Source: Taiwanofungus camphoratus
Lineage: Eukaryota; Basidiomycota; Agaricomycetes; Polyporales; Taiwanofungaceae
DNA: 64,000 nt
Assembly (NCBI GenBank): GCA_003999685.1
Contig: CP021222.1
Location: forward strand, 3,038,001-3,102,000
Direction: 5' to 3'
Below, piece by piece: positions 45,916-59,538 of the stretch. Positions within the stretch are counted from its first letter, which is position 1. The number at the start of each line of letters is the position of its first letter. Under the pieces are notes generated by a model. That model saw only the letters and a program-made list of their open reading frames with translations. It was not told the DNA's origin and searched no databases. The position numbers and the translations under genes are program-made.

Positions 45916-48876
45916 ATGGCCCAACTCCTCAACACGCCAGCTCCTGATCCTGGCCGCATATCACAGATTTTGCCGAGCGTTAAATGCTCCAGTTGTAACC
46001 AGCCAGTTCCAATCGCTGAACTTGGGGAGCATGTCTGCCAACCCGTCCCTCCTGTGCCCAATATTCGGGTGCCTATGTCCCCACTCTCTGCGGTCGCGCT
46101 CCTCCCGCAAAAGTACCAGAATCTAGTCTCCTTTCCGCGCTCAAACACCCCACAGTCCCAGCACCCGACGAGCCCTCGTCAGGGGAGCCCACTCAATGCT
46201 CAGCGGGCCAACGGATCCGGGACTTCCGCTCAGCAACCAAGGGCGCGTGCTCCGTCGACAGCTTCTGCGTTTAGTGTTCGCAGCAATGATAGTCGGCGAG
46301 ACCCTACTCCAAGCCAGTCGTCTCGCGGGGGCGCATCGGAGTTGCCAAGGGCGTTGTTCCCTGTTCGTCCGGGGCCCTCAGAGCCTCCGAGGATCCCATC
46401 TCCTCTTGCAGGACCAGGTTTCTCTACTCCTTCTCAGGTGCCCTTTCCCACTACCCCAAGAAGTCCTTCCTTGACTTCAAGGTCGCCAACTCCGGGACGG
46501 CCTCACCCTCCGTCGTCAAGCAGTTCAGCGCCGCGTCCACGTGCCCCATCATCCTCTAGTATGCGTCCCGGAACGATACGACAACCAGCACAATCTAGTC
46601 CCGCTCCTTTCTCTTCCCATGCTGTCCCGCCGCCGAGTCCAGCCAGTGGGATGTTCCCTCCTGTGCGCTCCCGAACTGCGACCAATGCCAGCAGCCCCCC
46701 CGGGTTTGATGAGGAACCCGAGGTCTTCTATTCGACTGGCGGACCGTCAGCAAAGCCTCTGCGTGCGCGAGCACCGTCTAATGCCAGCCTTCAAGTACGG
46801 CCATCTTTTGAACAGAGATCGCGGGCGCCCTCGAACGCAAGCCTTCAACCATCTCATCAACAGCACCCACCAATGCCGTCTCCCTCCGGTCTGCAAACAC
46901 CTTACCAGCAGCGTGCGCGTGCACCATCTGCTGCCAGCCATATGAGTACCGCTTCATCGTATGTTGGACCGCCGCTGCCTGAAATCGACACCAAGATTGG
47001 CGGTGCAGCCGGAATGGCGGGAGTGGGTAGAAGAGGCTTTGCTGCAGCCGCCCGGGCAGCCATGTTTGCTATGCCTACGGGACATGAGAATTTTGGCGAG
47101 GAGCCTGATATGACACCGAGGCAGGGAATGGACGGGCGGCGGCCCAATGCGCCTAGATTTCTCGACATAGCTTCCGCGACAAACTTGGGTCAGTATTTAT
47201 GGCCAATATTTTAGTGTTTTACGTGCTAATCATTAATTCATCCTCTCAGCATCCTCAAATACTCCTCCTCTCTCCGCTGGTTCAGGAACGTCCTCGCTAT
47301 CCCCTCGTTCACCTCTGTCTCAGAAGTCTCCGCTTTCTGCTGGCTCCGCCGGCATTCCTTCTCCACTCTCCAGAACTCATCCGAGCACGCCAATCAGCCC
47401 ATCGTCCGCTCCGGTGATTGCGTCTCCAGTCAGTCCTATGGGCTCAACTCTACATCGGGAGCGTGTTGTCCCGCCTGCTCCAGAACCACCCAAGACGTCG
47501 TTGCCTGCGTTACCTGCCACTCCCACGACGCCGTCTGCTGCGTCCATCAGGCTGCCCTTCTTTGAGAAATTCAAGAATAAATTGCCCGAAGTCGAAACTA
47601 GCATTCCGGAGCCTGAGTTGGTAAACGATACACAACTCCCATCATCGCCACGCTCGGAGTCGGAGTATGGTGGGCTGGCATATGCTGATTCTGATGCTGA
47701 GGAGGATGAGGTCACGAGAGCTAACACGGCAACACCCCAACCATCCTCCGTCACCGGGACTGTCAGACCTGATGACAGGAAGACGCCCACGGGCAAGAAC
47801 AAAATCCGCTTCCCGTCCGTCGCCAACTCTGAGTCGCAGTACTCCGAATCGTCGCCCGTCTCCCCTCGCCTGCCTATGCGGAGCCTGTCCGCCTCCACGG
47901 GCTCGTCGGCGTACTCTGCCCGATCTGCAGCAAAGTCGACGGGTGCGCTCGACCGTGTGATGGAGACGCTCCTGGAGGATCCTGCCTCCCCTTCTGCCAG
48001 CTCTATTTCGAGTCCGGCGTTGTTTCCCTTGCCGCTGGCTCCCGATGGCCACCGGGATAGCAAGCCGCCGAAGCTGCCCATGCGCTCGCACACTAGTCCT
48101 ACATTGGGAGCGAGCAAGCATGATTCTGCAAGGGGAAAGAAACGCCCGAAAGTCCGGGTCTGTGTACGATGTGAGAAAACGATTGACGACGGGCGGTGGA
48201 TCCAGATGGATGGGGGGAGCGTGCTGTGCGATAAATGCTGGAAGAATATGTATTTACCAAAGGTGAGATTTCTCACTTCCTCGTTTTACAGTTTTTGACC
48301 ATCACCGTCTTGAATATTGCATTAGTGCCGCCGTTGTAATTTAACGATTGAGAAGCAGGCGGTATCGTCATCAGACGGACAACTCAAAGGCAAATATCAC
48401 AGAGAATGCTTTGATTGCAATACGTGTCACGTACGTTCCTTGAGTGCACAGACCACTTCGCGCACTGACTTGGAGTTTGCATACAGAAACCCTTCCCGGA
48501 TAAGAGCTTTTATGTCTTTGACGGAAAGCCTTTCTGTGCATATCATTACCACGAGGCCAACAATTCGTTATGCGCCGCCGCAACGTGCGGACAGCCCATC
48601 GAGGGACCGTGTGCAGTCTCGCACTCCGGGCAACGGTATCACCCGGAGCATCTTCTGTGCGAGTATCCACGGTGTGCGGAGCGACTTGTTGAGTACTACG
48701 AGCTAGATGGGCGCATGCTCTGCGAGCGGCATGTGCATATGGTGGGGGAGGATGCAGACGAGGGCGAGGGCGAGGATGATATTGTGGCAGGCGGAAGAGA
48801 CAGCATTGCGCGGGCGATGAAGCGGGTGACAAGGTTCATTGATCTGGCGGGGCTCGGTGGAAGCGAGCTGCGATAG
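45916..48876 (+). CDS. LIM-domain protein with N-terminal zinc finger
   Basis: Four exons from MAQLLNTPAPDPGR to ...GGSELR, with introns near 47190-47250, 48263-48325 and 48430-48485. The N-terminus has a C2HC-like finger (KCSSCNQPVPIAELGEHVC). A ~600-residue Pro/Ser-rich disordered region contains repeated RARAPSNAS-type motifs. The C-terminal 170 residues carry zinc-binding CVRCEKTI...CDKCW followed by two LIM repeats: CRRCNLTI...HRECFDCNTCHKPF...FCAYHYH and TCGQPIEGPC...HPEHLLC...LCERH. The layout is like paxillin-related fungal LIM proteins (Pxl1 type) that act at the actin cytoskeleton and septum; that role is inference. Its 3' end converges on the PPAT gene. Confidence 0.88.
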
Positions 48877-49199
48877 TCGTATTGTCGGTGGATTTTTCAT
48901 TTTCGGTTGACCAGGGTGACGGCGGACATCTCATGACGTCTCTTCTCTTCTCTAATTTCGGACCAAGTATGTATGCACTGTATCTTTGAGACACACTCCC
49001 GTTTTTGTTCCGTGTTCCATGTCTAGCTTTTTATTGTGGACCTGGGACAATTTGGTTTGGAAGATAGCTTCATTTAGTCTGTATACCACCCCAGATACGT
49101 AACAGCCGCTACTGTCGATACCCTAATCGATACACTGGATTACAGATGCTTGAATACTAAGTGTACACGGCTAGATCGCCGGCAAAGATCTTGCCTTCC
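48877..49199. other. Convergent spacer
   Basis: 323 bp between the LIM and PPAT stop codons; presumably both 3' UTRs. Confidence 0.5.
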
Positions 49200-50420
49200 T
49201 TACGTTGTCTGTGCACGATCTCCTGTCCGCGATCGGTTCTCTACGATCCATTGTCGGATAAAGGTGCTGCTCATCTTGGCGTTCTTGAGCAACGCCGCAT
49301 CTTCGGCGTCGACACTCGTCTCCGTGGCAGAGATCACGTCGATCACGAAGGTACGCAGTGGAGGAAGCGATTTCTCCTTGCGGAGCTTGTCGACTGGTGC
49401 GTGAACCGAGTAAGAAAGGCTCATGAATCATGGCGCATGCGGCACTCACTGGATGAGGCACCTGGCAATGTCTCTTTACTTACGACGAGTGCTTGGACGT
49501 TCGGGTCCCACGCAGTGGGCCCATATACGTCACTGATCGGCACGAGGTCGTAGCATAGCGCGGGCTTGAACAACTCCAAGAACGCCCGTGTCCGCGCTAT
49601 CCGCACCGGGAGCTTCTCGAGCACGTCTCTGTTGGCCTTGTTCTTGAGCAACGCGTCGTCTGCGCGCAGAAACGCTCAGACGTGCGGTGGCGGGAACGGC
49701 GCGGCACTCACCAGTGATGCCGACGATGAGCTTGTCGCCGGCAATCCAGGCACCCATGCTCAGCAGGATCTTGTGGCCTGCGTGCAGGTGGTCGAATGTC
49801 CCGCCCAAGGCGGCAACTGGGACCAACGGAGGGAGAGATGGGTCTGAAGCTGGAGGAGGAGCATGGGGCTGGGTCTGCGGGGTATCATCGGGTGGTAAAG
49901 ACACGATCTCTGCAGCACGCTGCGCAAGTGACGCCGGAAGGGGGGGAAGGCGACGATCAGGGAGCGAGACTAGAGCATCATCAGTAAACGGAGAGGTTGA
50001 TACTGTGCTCGACTTGCCGCAGTATATACGTTGCGTGTCTTGTATCAGCCCATCGAGGACGTGATCCTCGGGTCCCTTCAGGAGGACGTCTATGTCCATC
50101 AGCACCCTGCCCATCTCCTGCGCGACTTTCGTCGCCTGCACATATACGTACGTCAACAGCCGCTGCACGTCGTCCCAGCGCTCCGTGTGCGAGATACCCG
50201 CGGCCTTCTCTGGGCTGGCATCTCGCTCACAGGGCCTGGTCTGAGCACTGCTGGGCACTGGGGCAAATAACGGCGAGAAGAGAATGATGCGGAGGTTCTC
50301 TGTGGTCTTTCGGGTGGCTGTCGATATGGCTGTCGCTAGAAAACTGGGGGGCCGGTGCAGGTCGTGAACGGAAGTAAAGAGGACCGAGCGGCGGACTGGC
50401 TCGAGCTGGGACGGGTCCAT
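49200..50420 (-). CDS. Phosphopantetheine adenylyltransferase (fungal Cab4 type)
   Basis: Three exons (50420-49712, 49659-49450, 49393-49200) total 1113 nt, 370 residues. The nucleotidyltransferase domain begins with VAALGGTFDHLHAGHKILL, containing the T/H-x-G-H ATP-binding motif. It continues DKLIVGITDDALLKNKANRDVLE, DVYGPTAWDPNVQALVVSKET and ends with SSTFIRQWIVE, the ISSTxIR-like motif. The first ~210 residues are an extension without a recognisable domain, which fungal and archaeal-type enzymes of this family often carry. The enzyme makes dephospho-CoA from 4'-phosphopantetheine and ATP, the penultimate step of coenzyme A synthesis. Start Met 50420 (MDPSQLEPVRRS) was chosen as the most likely; upstream in-frame Mets exist. 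Confidence 0.9.
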
Positions 50421-51546
50421 GAGCACGGACCGCGTTGTGCACGACGTGTGGCGACTTTGTTGCACTAGCTTTAGGCGATATAGTGAGGGATTGGCGGCGG
50501 TCTCATGCCTTTCGTATACTACACCAGCGCGTAAATGGCGCCATGCTGCGGTATTCGACGAACGGCGGTCAGCGCAGTTCAGCGTCAACGCCCGAGCCGC
50601 AATGCGAACACCAATGTTTATTACTGAAAACATGTATATATCTCGAAATACACAAACGATGATTGGTGTACGCTATTACTATGCGACTAGCGATCAGTGC
50701 GATGATCCTTTGAATATAACCGCGTCTCCGACCAGTTCACGCAGATAATACGTAGGGATGCGGAATTGTGACCGTCCGTGCCAAAAGAAATGTAGTGACG
50801 GAGGATAGCAAGGATCTCGACTCTCCAAGAGACTCGCCACCGAGAAACAGTAGTCAATGTCCGTTACACAACTACATAGATGCATAGCGAGGAGCATATA
50901 CTGACCATGACCTTGCCAAGTGCAATGAATCACTGATTCACTGGTCAGTGGTGCATGAGCATTCACCAAGGTTGTCATCTGAACTGGTTTAGAACAAGTT
51001 GTTGAGTTTCAGACAATCCTCTCAAACATGAGCACAAAATGAATGTATATTGTGTTCTGACTGCATCGCATGCTGTGAGATCCCACCGAAAATAATCATG
51101 TCGGAAAGTATCGGACTGTACTCAGAAGTGCTTCAACTTGTACTGTACTTAGTAAAAGTCGTGTAGTTCACATCCTTTCCATCTGAATGGGCTCCTGCCG
51201 CTGCCGACTGCATGCTAGCAGCGTATACGGAAGTAGCCCTTCAGGCATTGAAGTAAAGCGTTAAATTTGCTGACAAGTACATTTTTGTTTTCACGCTCAA
51301 GCATGAAATCACTGTAATGTTCTCTTTGTCAGACTGTTAGAAATGCATTTTGTCGCCAGAACCTTGCCTACAAACATAGTGCTAAAACCCGAGACAGTAT
51401 CAGGCTTGACCTTAATACGAAAGTTTTACTAGACAATATAAGTGTGATATAGCTGCCGATGCATGCTGCAATAGGGGAGAAAAGGTCTTGGGGGTATATG
51501 TGTCTGTGACTATTACGAAACTCTAGGCTTATGCCGATTTCGAATT
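50421..51546. other. Gene-free spacer
   Basis: 1.1 kb between the PPAT start and the STT4 stop, both on the minus strand. It is AT-rich, with open frames under 110 codons and no family match or tRNA. It contains the PPAT promoter. Confidence 0.45.
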
Positions 51547-54500
51547 TTACTTGTATGGAATTCCTAGGACATTCGTTCAGCAATAGTAACAAATGCTTTC
51601 TCTCGAAACGCACCATTTTGTAGCTAAAGGAGCCTATTATCAGCATGAAGTAAATACAGCATATGGAAATCTCTCACTCTTTGGAATTCGTCATAAGCTG
51701 TGCTGCGTACATTTTCATGAGCGTTCCGTATGATGGCTATCATCCAATCAGCTGCTTGGCGTTCGTTGAGAGTAAGGGCGAAGCGATCCCGTAGTCGCTT
51801 TATAGTCGGTTCGCCCTTGAATGAGGGAAGATCGGTGTCAAGCATCATTTGAACCATGCTGACTAGCTGGTCCGCGTGCGGACGAATAGCGAGGAACGCT
51901 TTGACAGTCAGTTGCTGGAAAAGCTGATAACCCTGAGAATATCGACCGCCCATAAGAACAACCATTTCATGCGTGAGCTTGAACGAGTTTGGCTCGAATT
52001 TGACACCCTGATTGCAAAAGCACGTTAATATCGTTAGTTACGTGTAGTAAGGTTGGACAGGATCGTACCCCCGGGCGTAATCACAACCATCAAGCGAGTC
52101 AGCACACGAGAAATTGGAGGTAAAAGATACGGCAACTTATCTATGTCAAATAAGAATCCAAAATCTGCATAGCATCGCACGGTGAACACCACCTTGATCG
52201 ACTAATGATGTGAGACTCGCACCAATATGGACAATGTGGCCCTCTCCATCGATCATGATGTTTCCGTTATGACGATCCTTGACCTGCAGGATGTAACACA
52301 CAACGGAGTACGCTGCCATTGACTGAATGAAGTTCAAGCGAGCCTTCTGGAATTCGACGGTATCTTCACCGCCGTATTTTGCGACAAAGAAATCTAGCAG
52401 GTCATTCACTTTGGCTCGGCCCATCTCGTCTCGAGACGTCGCATTTGGCACCACATCGATCACGCCGCACTGTGGTATCAAGAGTGAGCTGATTTGAAAA
52501 CAAAATTAAATCGGTGCTTACTCCTGGTGCAGTCGCAGTGACGCGGTAAGGGTAAAGGTACAGTGTCAGACCGACGTCGGTGAAAATGTTCTTGAACATT
52601 GCAATAACCTGCAGGGCTAGCACATCTTGGCGACAGTCGTCCCCGACCTTGAATATGGCCTGTTGCCAAACATCGTGTTCTTTGACGGCCTCTTCTCCCT
52701 GTCCCTCGTCTTCCAAAAGATTGTCGGGGTCCACCTTGATTTCGACACGCTGTTTCCTCACTTTGAATGTTGCCATGAAGGGAGCCTGGAGATCAATGGG
52801 GAGTGATTTCCACCTGAGGTAAGACCACAAACGAAGACTATAGCCGAACCTTCGCATGGCTCTGCAGAGGCCGTCCTGACTTCTTATCAATGTCAACTAC
52901 GATGCCGTCTGGATTACTCGGCAGATAAACGCCAATGTCGACACGAATCTTAGCCATTTCTTCATCGATCTTTGCCTTTGAGACATTTGTAATTTCAAAA
53001 TCACTTCACACAGCATTTGAGCATGGAATGACTACCTTTTTCTCCGGCTTAGTTTTCTTGATGAAAGGTCTCAACTTGCCCGAGATCGACGTCACTTCAT
53101 TAAAGAAGCTAAATTCGCGATTATAGAAGTCTCTAGCCTCGCCAGACAGGGAATCGACAACTGTGGTCATCATTCTATCCAACAGTGGTTTCATAGGATC
53201 TTCCTAGGAATTGTTTGAGACTCAGACAAGATGTTGACGGAGAAACCCACAATTTCGGCCAAATCATCTTTATAACAGTTCGCCTTCATGTTCCAGATAA
53301 TTTGGTGGCAAAAATGCTGAGAAATTTTGGCAGTCTCAAAAATGAAGCGTGCCACATAGCCTTGTCCGAGATGAATATGCTGACGAAAGAATGATGTGAG
53401 GTGTCAGACTAACCGAGAGTATCGTATCGAAGGGCTTGCACAATTTGAGGCACGAAGAAGAACGTTAAGTCTACAGGATGTTGTTCCAGGACTCTGTGCG
53501 CATACTGCAAAAGCATGGGATCGTTGTTGTAGCGGGGCTCAAAGAAGCTGGCCGCTAATATTGGCGGGACAGATGCCCATAGCAATATATACTAAACTCG
53601 CGTCAGATCAAAGTTCCTGTGTCAAAGAGAAGCACTGAACCTTCAGATCTCGTTGAACATTTCGATCCAGCTTTTCTCCCACTAGGAAGTGCAATGCTTC
53701 CGGTATATCGAGAACGTCCAGTGTACTTGAGCGAACCAATCTGCCAACTTCGTTATGGATGGCGGGATGGTGGAAGCGCTCTGCAAGATGCACAGCAATC
53801 GCTGGGTCTAATTCCCATGCTCTGCGAACCGCACTGATCCAAGAGCTCTTGGAGGAAGGTCATGATCCAAAAGATGCCGGTTGAAACGCTGAACTAACCT
53901 CTAGCATTGTCCTTTCTATTGATACTAGATAATCTATACCACGCTTTGGATCATTGGCAGGATTTGCCCAGACGGTCAATCGGAATATCTCATTTTCCAC
54001 CAGCAGGCGTAGAGGGAGATTGAGGTTCTTCAGAGATCCTATGTAATCTGCTACATCTGCTTAGTCATAATCCAACGAGAGCGCAACATGATGGCAATAC
54101 ACACGAGATTTCTGGGAAGGAGACTGCACAGGATTAAGACTTGAGATAGCCGGAAAACCTCTGACCGCATCGGCTTGAAGGTAAGAGAGAAACTCAGACA
54201 GTAGCTTGATATCAGCATCAATCTGTACGCGATTTGCTCCATAGGACCATCTATGACGGTGTTTTAGTAGAAATCGCTTGACTGAGGCAGATAACTTACT
54301 GCGGGCGCACGCTGAACCAAGAAAAGGCAGCACGGTACAGACTATGTCTCAACGCGTTTTCGCAGAAAATGTCCAAGTGTGAACTCTTCAAGGTCTCAAA
54401 TCCAAAAAGCAAAAATGAGAAACGAGCCTCTCGGGCGAGAGCATGAGTGCTGAAACATCTTCAGGATATTATCGCCCAGATGGTTTGAAACTTCTAACCT

Positions 54501-57500
54501 GCAACACCGATATGCGCGAGCAGAAGCTAACGCCAAGCGTTGGATGAGAAACATTAGTCCTCGCCTACGATATCTGGCAGCTTGCATTCTGCTGAATAGT
54601 AACTGCAAGATCAGAACATGTGGTGTCAGAAGTCGACGAGCATTCGAAGTTCCTCTATCAATGACCGCTTTATCTGTAGGATTGTATTCAACGGGATGCA
54701 AGAACGGGTCCGCGTAGCTTGCGTTGGCACAAAGTAAGCTGCGCATATAATCGTCAGGAAATGAGAATAACATACTTTAGAGCACTGGAGAACATGCCCT
54801 TAGCATGTTTGATGGTAAGAGACCAAGCTGAGGTGATCTCCGACATCAGCGCAATTTCGTAGTCTGGCTTCTGTGCAATCACCCAGGACCAGGCTTCGAT
54901 GCCGACAGATACCGCAGAAGGGGTGAATGCTTTAAAGGGTAGAGCCACAAGATAATGTAACAAGTCGTACTCGCACTGCGCATCTGCAAGCGTCAGGAAC
55001 GGCAAGAAGTTAAACTAGTGTTTCTGACCTTGTCTCCATATATGAGGGTTGCCGCACAACGGAATAAGAGACGTTTCAGATCTTGCACAGTCAGCATGTT
55101 CCGCTTTTCACTTATGTTGTGTAGAGCCTCGGCTACCCTTGACTTGAGAACTTGTACCTCATGCGAAGATACGAGTTCGCTGGGGGGTTTCTGGGTTGCT
55201 TTGCACGGGTCAGGAGGATGCTGAACACTATTCGAGAAGCCCTTACCATCAACACGACCAAAGCGGAAGCCCGTCACCTCGCCTGCGAAGTAGCCCTTCG
55301 AGGCTACCTGGCTAGCCATCATCTTCGCACGGTCGAGCTTCCAACTTGACATGGCTGCTAGAGACGCTACTCGACAAGAGTAAGTAGAACAGTGATACCT
55401 GTATTTTATTACATACTGAGCTTGCGATCTATTGGTCCAATTGACTTGCCGAACTGTAGGGCAATGGAAGCCCCTAGTTCTGAAGAGTCTGTGACAGACA
55501 GAACTTGATTTACAGCAAGGTATTTCTAACGATGTCATATTAGTAGCACAATTAATATTAACAGATTCCCGTTTACCTGCAGCGTAGAATGCAATTCTAC
55601 TGGAGCGCGACCCACTGCCAATTCGAACCAATTATTGGCGTCTCGGAGCAATTTGGCTAACATGTCATTACGAGCAATATAATTATCGGGGAGCTGTAGC
55701 GTCAAGTCGGCTCGATCAGAATGATAGACATATATTGGATTGTCCTATGGAAGTCATTCTGTTAGTCCCTGCGGTTGAAAAAGAGAACGTTCACGGACCT
55801 CATCATTAAACTCATTCTCACATGCACCACGCAAAAGTGTGAGGACTTCGAGAATAGCAAAAACCAATGGGGGATCACACATCAAAGAAGGGAAAGAAGT
55901 AATAAGGCGATTCAAACATTTGGACGCGACGGCCCGTGCCTTCTCGATACGATGGGTACTGCCTACAAGGAGCACACGCAGTTCTTGAGACAGAGTCTCC
56001 GGTAATGCTTGTCTTGCAGCTTGACCGTTCAGATCAGCCACACATCCTCCGATGACCTACACGCCTTTGAGAAAATGGGATGACTTCAAAACACTCTGGG
56101 AAATCTGACCTTTTCTGCCACCGCTTCCGTGCATTGACATAGCGCGACATTGTTATTGAGGCCATTATTGACAAAATATGACATTATAGACGAAGGAAGC
56201 CCAGAGGCTGAACGCATGCTCTCTATATCATGCATGCAGAGCAGGAAGATGACCTGGCCTGGTAACAGGTAGCGAATCTCGCTAAGTCGCACAGGTATAT
56301 GCTTCGTTAGTAAGGCACGATGTTTAGCAATAACCTTGGAAGCGAATTCAATACGGAATAGCAATCCATTGAAAAGTCCACTTACGGTCTCAATATATTC
56401 CTGGCGAATTACGGTATTGTACTCTAGATCGCTGACAATTGTATCATGGGCTTCCTCTAGGACAATAGGAGGAGTCTTTGAAGCAATACGAGCCAGTGCC
56501 GGTTGCTGCCAGTCCATTGCAGTCTGACTTTTTTGGTTGCTAGGCACTGTGAATTGAAATAGGACACACAGGAACCACATGTTGCGGAAAAGTGTCACTA
56601 CATTCGAGGGAATAGTAGACTTGGGTTTGAAATCATCATGATTGAGGAGTGCATCGATGGGCAATAGTAGCGATCCTAGTTGTTCTATCATATTTTCCAT
56701 CTAACTCAAATAAGAGTAGGAAGATACGAGAACCTGATGCAATGCTCACCTTAGCATGATGATCAGAGATTGCCACGTTCTGTATAGCTACACCCTTATC
56801 GGCGAACAAGGTAAGCAATTCCACTAGATAAACCTCATATAATTCCGGTCGGCGATGCAGATCTTGGGCAAGCCTTGTCTGAGCTGCCAAGACCTAAAGA
56901 AAGAAAAATCCGTATCATAGATCTAATGAGATGATATTCACAAGTAAGAGCATACCATGTTATTAGAGTATCTCGGATCATCCAAGTTAGCAGAACGATT
57001 GATGGAGGAGAATGCACGAATGATGTCCACAAAAGAGCTTTCTGGAGCCACTAGAGCAAGATCCACAAGATTGTATGCGATTGCAGCTTCCACTGTGGGA
57101 TCCGCCGATCGTAGTCGTTGCAGAAGCATGGAAATGGTTAATCGCGTAACCTTGATATCGAATACTCCATATTAAGAACTTGAAAAAAAATTCAGCGCAG
57201 GCTTACCTCCTCAGAACGAAATTCGAGTGCCAATCTGGTAGCAATTGAAATACTACTGATCCCAATAGTTCTCTTCTCATCGTCTGACAAGTTTCGCAAC
57301 CCGATTTCAACAGAGTGGAGAGTGGAGAGATCCGTCACTTCACTGAGAGAGGAAGTGGCGGAACTCTCGTGGATATCCTTGCTCGTAGCAGCAATGTAAT
57401 TGAGCAATGAATACATATTAGACATAATTTGGTCGTCGCCTGGAGCGAGCTACGAGACATCAGACGGGTAATCATGCTTCAGATCAGGAACGCTCACATC

Positions 57501-59176
57501 GATGCAAAGCGCGAGGCACTTTGCAGCTGCAACAAGTGGCGGAGGAGCTCGCGTTCCGGACACAAATTCGAATTCGAAGATGGACAAAGGAGACGTAACC
57601 CATCGGCGAAGATGACCTGCCATGTCAAGAGCAATTTCCGGAAAACTAAAGGACTGTATCAGACAAGAATAGACGACGAATACAACATCGTACAGACTTT
57701 CGGACTAGGATAGCAGTAGATTTCAGGGCAGCCTCCCGTACCAGATTGTCGCACATTGGAGACTCAATACTGAGAAGCAGCTTCAGGCGAGAGTACAGAT
57801 TCTTGTCCAGTTCGCCCAGAGCGACCGAACATACTGCAGCCAGTTTCTGCGTTCGCGTAGCACACGTCATTGGATACCGGGAAATGCACGTAACGTGCAT
57901 CGGCTAACGTACCAGGTTCTCAGACATAGTCTCCCATGCATAACTATCTTCGGAGGGCTCGGTATCCATCTCGTCAATTTGCACAAGGAGATTTGAGAAG
58001 GACTGCATTGCACATTGCAGAGTAGATCCTAACGCTTGCTTGCAGCTCTCCACCGATATGACAGAGTCGTTGACAGCATGTCTCAAGAGCTTTTGCCATG
58101 CTCTGTTGGCGGCAGCTGCCTCGGTAGAGATTAGGTATGCTGCACCAGAAGGCGAGTCGGGATGTCCCAATGCTTGAGCAAGGATGGTCCATTGGGCTTC
58201 TGTCACGCAGCATACGATGAAGTAGCCGCTCAGGGGACGACCGCGAGAAACATAGCGAGAGATGAGCGTTCGGATATAGTGGAATTGATCCAGGTCTTCC
58301 TCGTTCACTGGAATGACATCGACTAATAATTTGTTAAGGCGGTCAACGATATCTGCAGCAAATAGAGAATTGAAATGACTGGACAAGCTGGACCACTCGG
58401 TAGTCGACCAATCAAAAGATATCGAGATAATAGCCCTGTAGAAGCCATGAAACGAAGGCGCAAATTGTGTGAGTACGTCCATGGCTATAATCATATCAAA
58501 ATGATCAGCAGTGGCCATTGAACATGAGAAAGAGAATACCTTCTCCAGTTCTCAGCCTATCAACAATACTATCTGCAAATTTGAGTATCGCACCAAATGC
58601 GACTTGACGATACTCCGGGTGAAGAGTGACAATACGAAGCAGGGCAGAGACCGTGGCAAAAACCAGTTGGTCGGGAAGCGCCCATTCTATGAGACTCAGT
58701 CAGAATAAGTCCGAAACATAGCAAAAGTCAGTACCTTCCCAATCAAGACATTGGTCAAAATCAATGTATGGAACATCACGTAAGATATCAATGAGAACAG
58801 GCACAGTGTGGTCAACATGAACGTCTGGCAGGTTGACAGCAAGTTCCGCAAATCCAATATTGCAGTATACCCTCGAATTCGGCTTCACACTGTAGTCATT
58901 ATGGCTGAGCTATGAGATATATATACGACGTACCATGTATACCCTGTTCTCTTCAGTGTCTTGAGGGTCGCTATTTTCCGGCACCACCCGCGTTTCGACC
59001 TTGGACCTCACAAGATCAATAGTAGACAAGACATCTGAATTTTCTTGGTCTAAACGAGATTCTCCAATATTGGATGCGATGTCAGCGAGAACAAGCTGAC
59101 GTATGTTGAGTTCCAAACTATAATAAGAGTTGTCAATCATCAATAGTGCATAAAATGCTGCAACTTGCCAATCCAT
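51547..59176 (-). CDS. STT4: Phosphatidylinositol 4-kinase alpha, Stt4 type
   Basis: A very long gene with more than 20 short introns, running from about 59176 (MDWQVAAF, start uncertain) to TAA at 51549-51547. Most of it encodes the helical N-terminal solenoid. The kinase domain is clear: MATFKVRKQRVEIK, WQQAIFKVGDDCRQDVLALQ, CGVIDVVPNATSRDEMG, the catalytic loop KDRHNGNIMIDGEGH, HIDFGFLFDIGPGG, FKLTHEMVVLMGG and ending FQRLQNGIPYK. It makes PI4P at the plasma membrane. The DFG-loop exons are unusual: an intron at 52077-52140 runs ATAAGT...AC and is followed by an 8-nt exon (52069-52076). Both are needed to read DIGPGGVKFEP. The N-terminal exon set was not fully resolved. Confidence 0.93.
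52077..52140 (-). other. Apparent AT-AC intron in STT4
   Basis: On the minus strand the 64-nt intron starts ATAAGTTG and ends GATTAC, with a CTGAC branch-point candidate ~20 nt before the end. Removing it, then reading the 8-nt exon GCCCGGGG (52069-52076) and the next exon from GGTGTC, gives FDIGPGGVKFEP. The intact 5' ATAAGT looks like a U2-type rather than U12-type donor. Confidence 0.75.
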
Positions 59177-59538
59177 TTCCTCGAACAAAGTAGATATTTG
59201 ACAGTTGACCCCTAAGCGGATTAGACTATGCCGTACAAAGTGACTTAGCCTAAAATTCACCGCCGAGTGATGAATATTCGAAAGTCAAACTATCAGCGAA
59301 GCTGTGGTCTCGCTGTGGTCTCTGGTTATTACAGGCTCACAGCTGAATTGACTCGACGTAAGGTGGTATATAAAACCCTAACCTTACAACAACCCATACT
59401 GATACGTGACCACCGGCTTAGAGTATTATCAACACTCCTCAAATCCATGGAATGCACTCATATGATATTATCATGTGGTATACATCACAATGTTGAGACA
59501 CACAGCGATACTATTAGGATGGGGCAAAGCTTGTACCT
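59177..59538. other. Spacer between CreC-like gene and STT4
   Basis: 362 bp between the CreC-like stop and the STT4 start, same strand. It holds the STT4 promoter; STT4 may also start a little upstream in this stretch. Confidence 0.45.

Noticed and set aside
47377-48276. 299-codon minus-strand frame
   Set aside because: Reverse of the Ser/Pro-rich part of the LIM protein; composition artefact.
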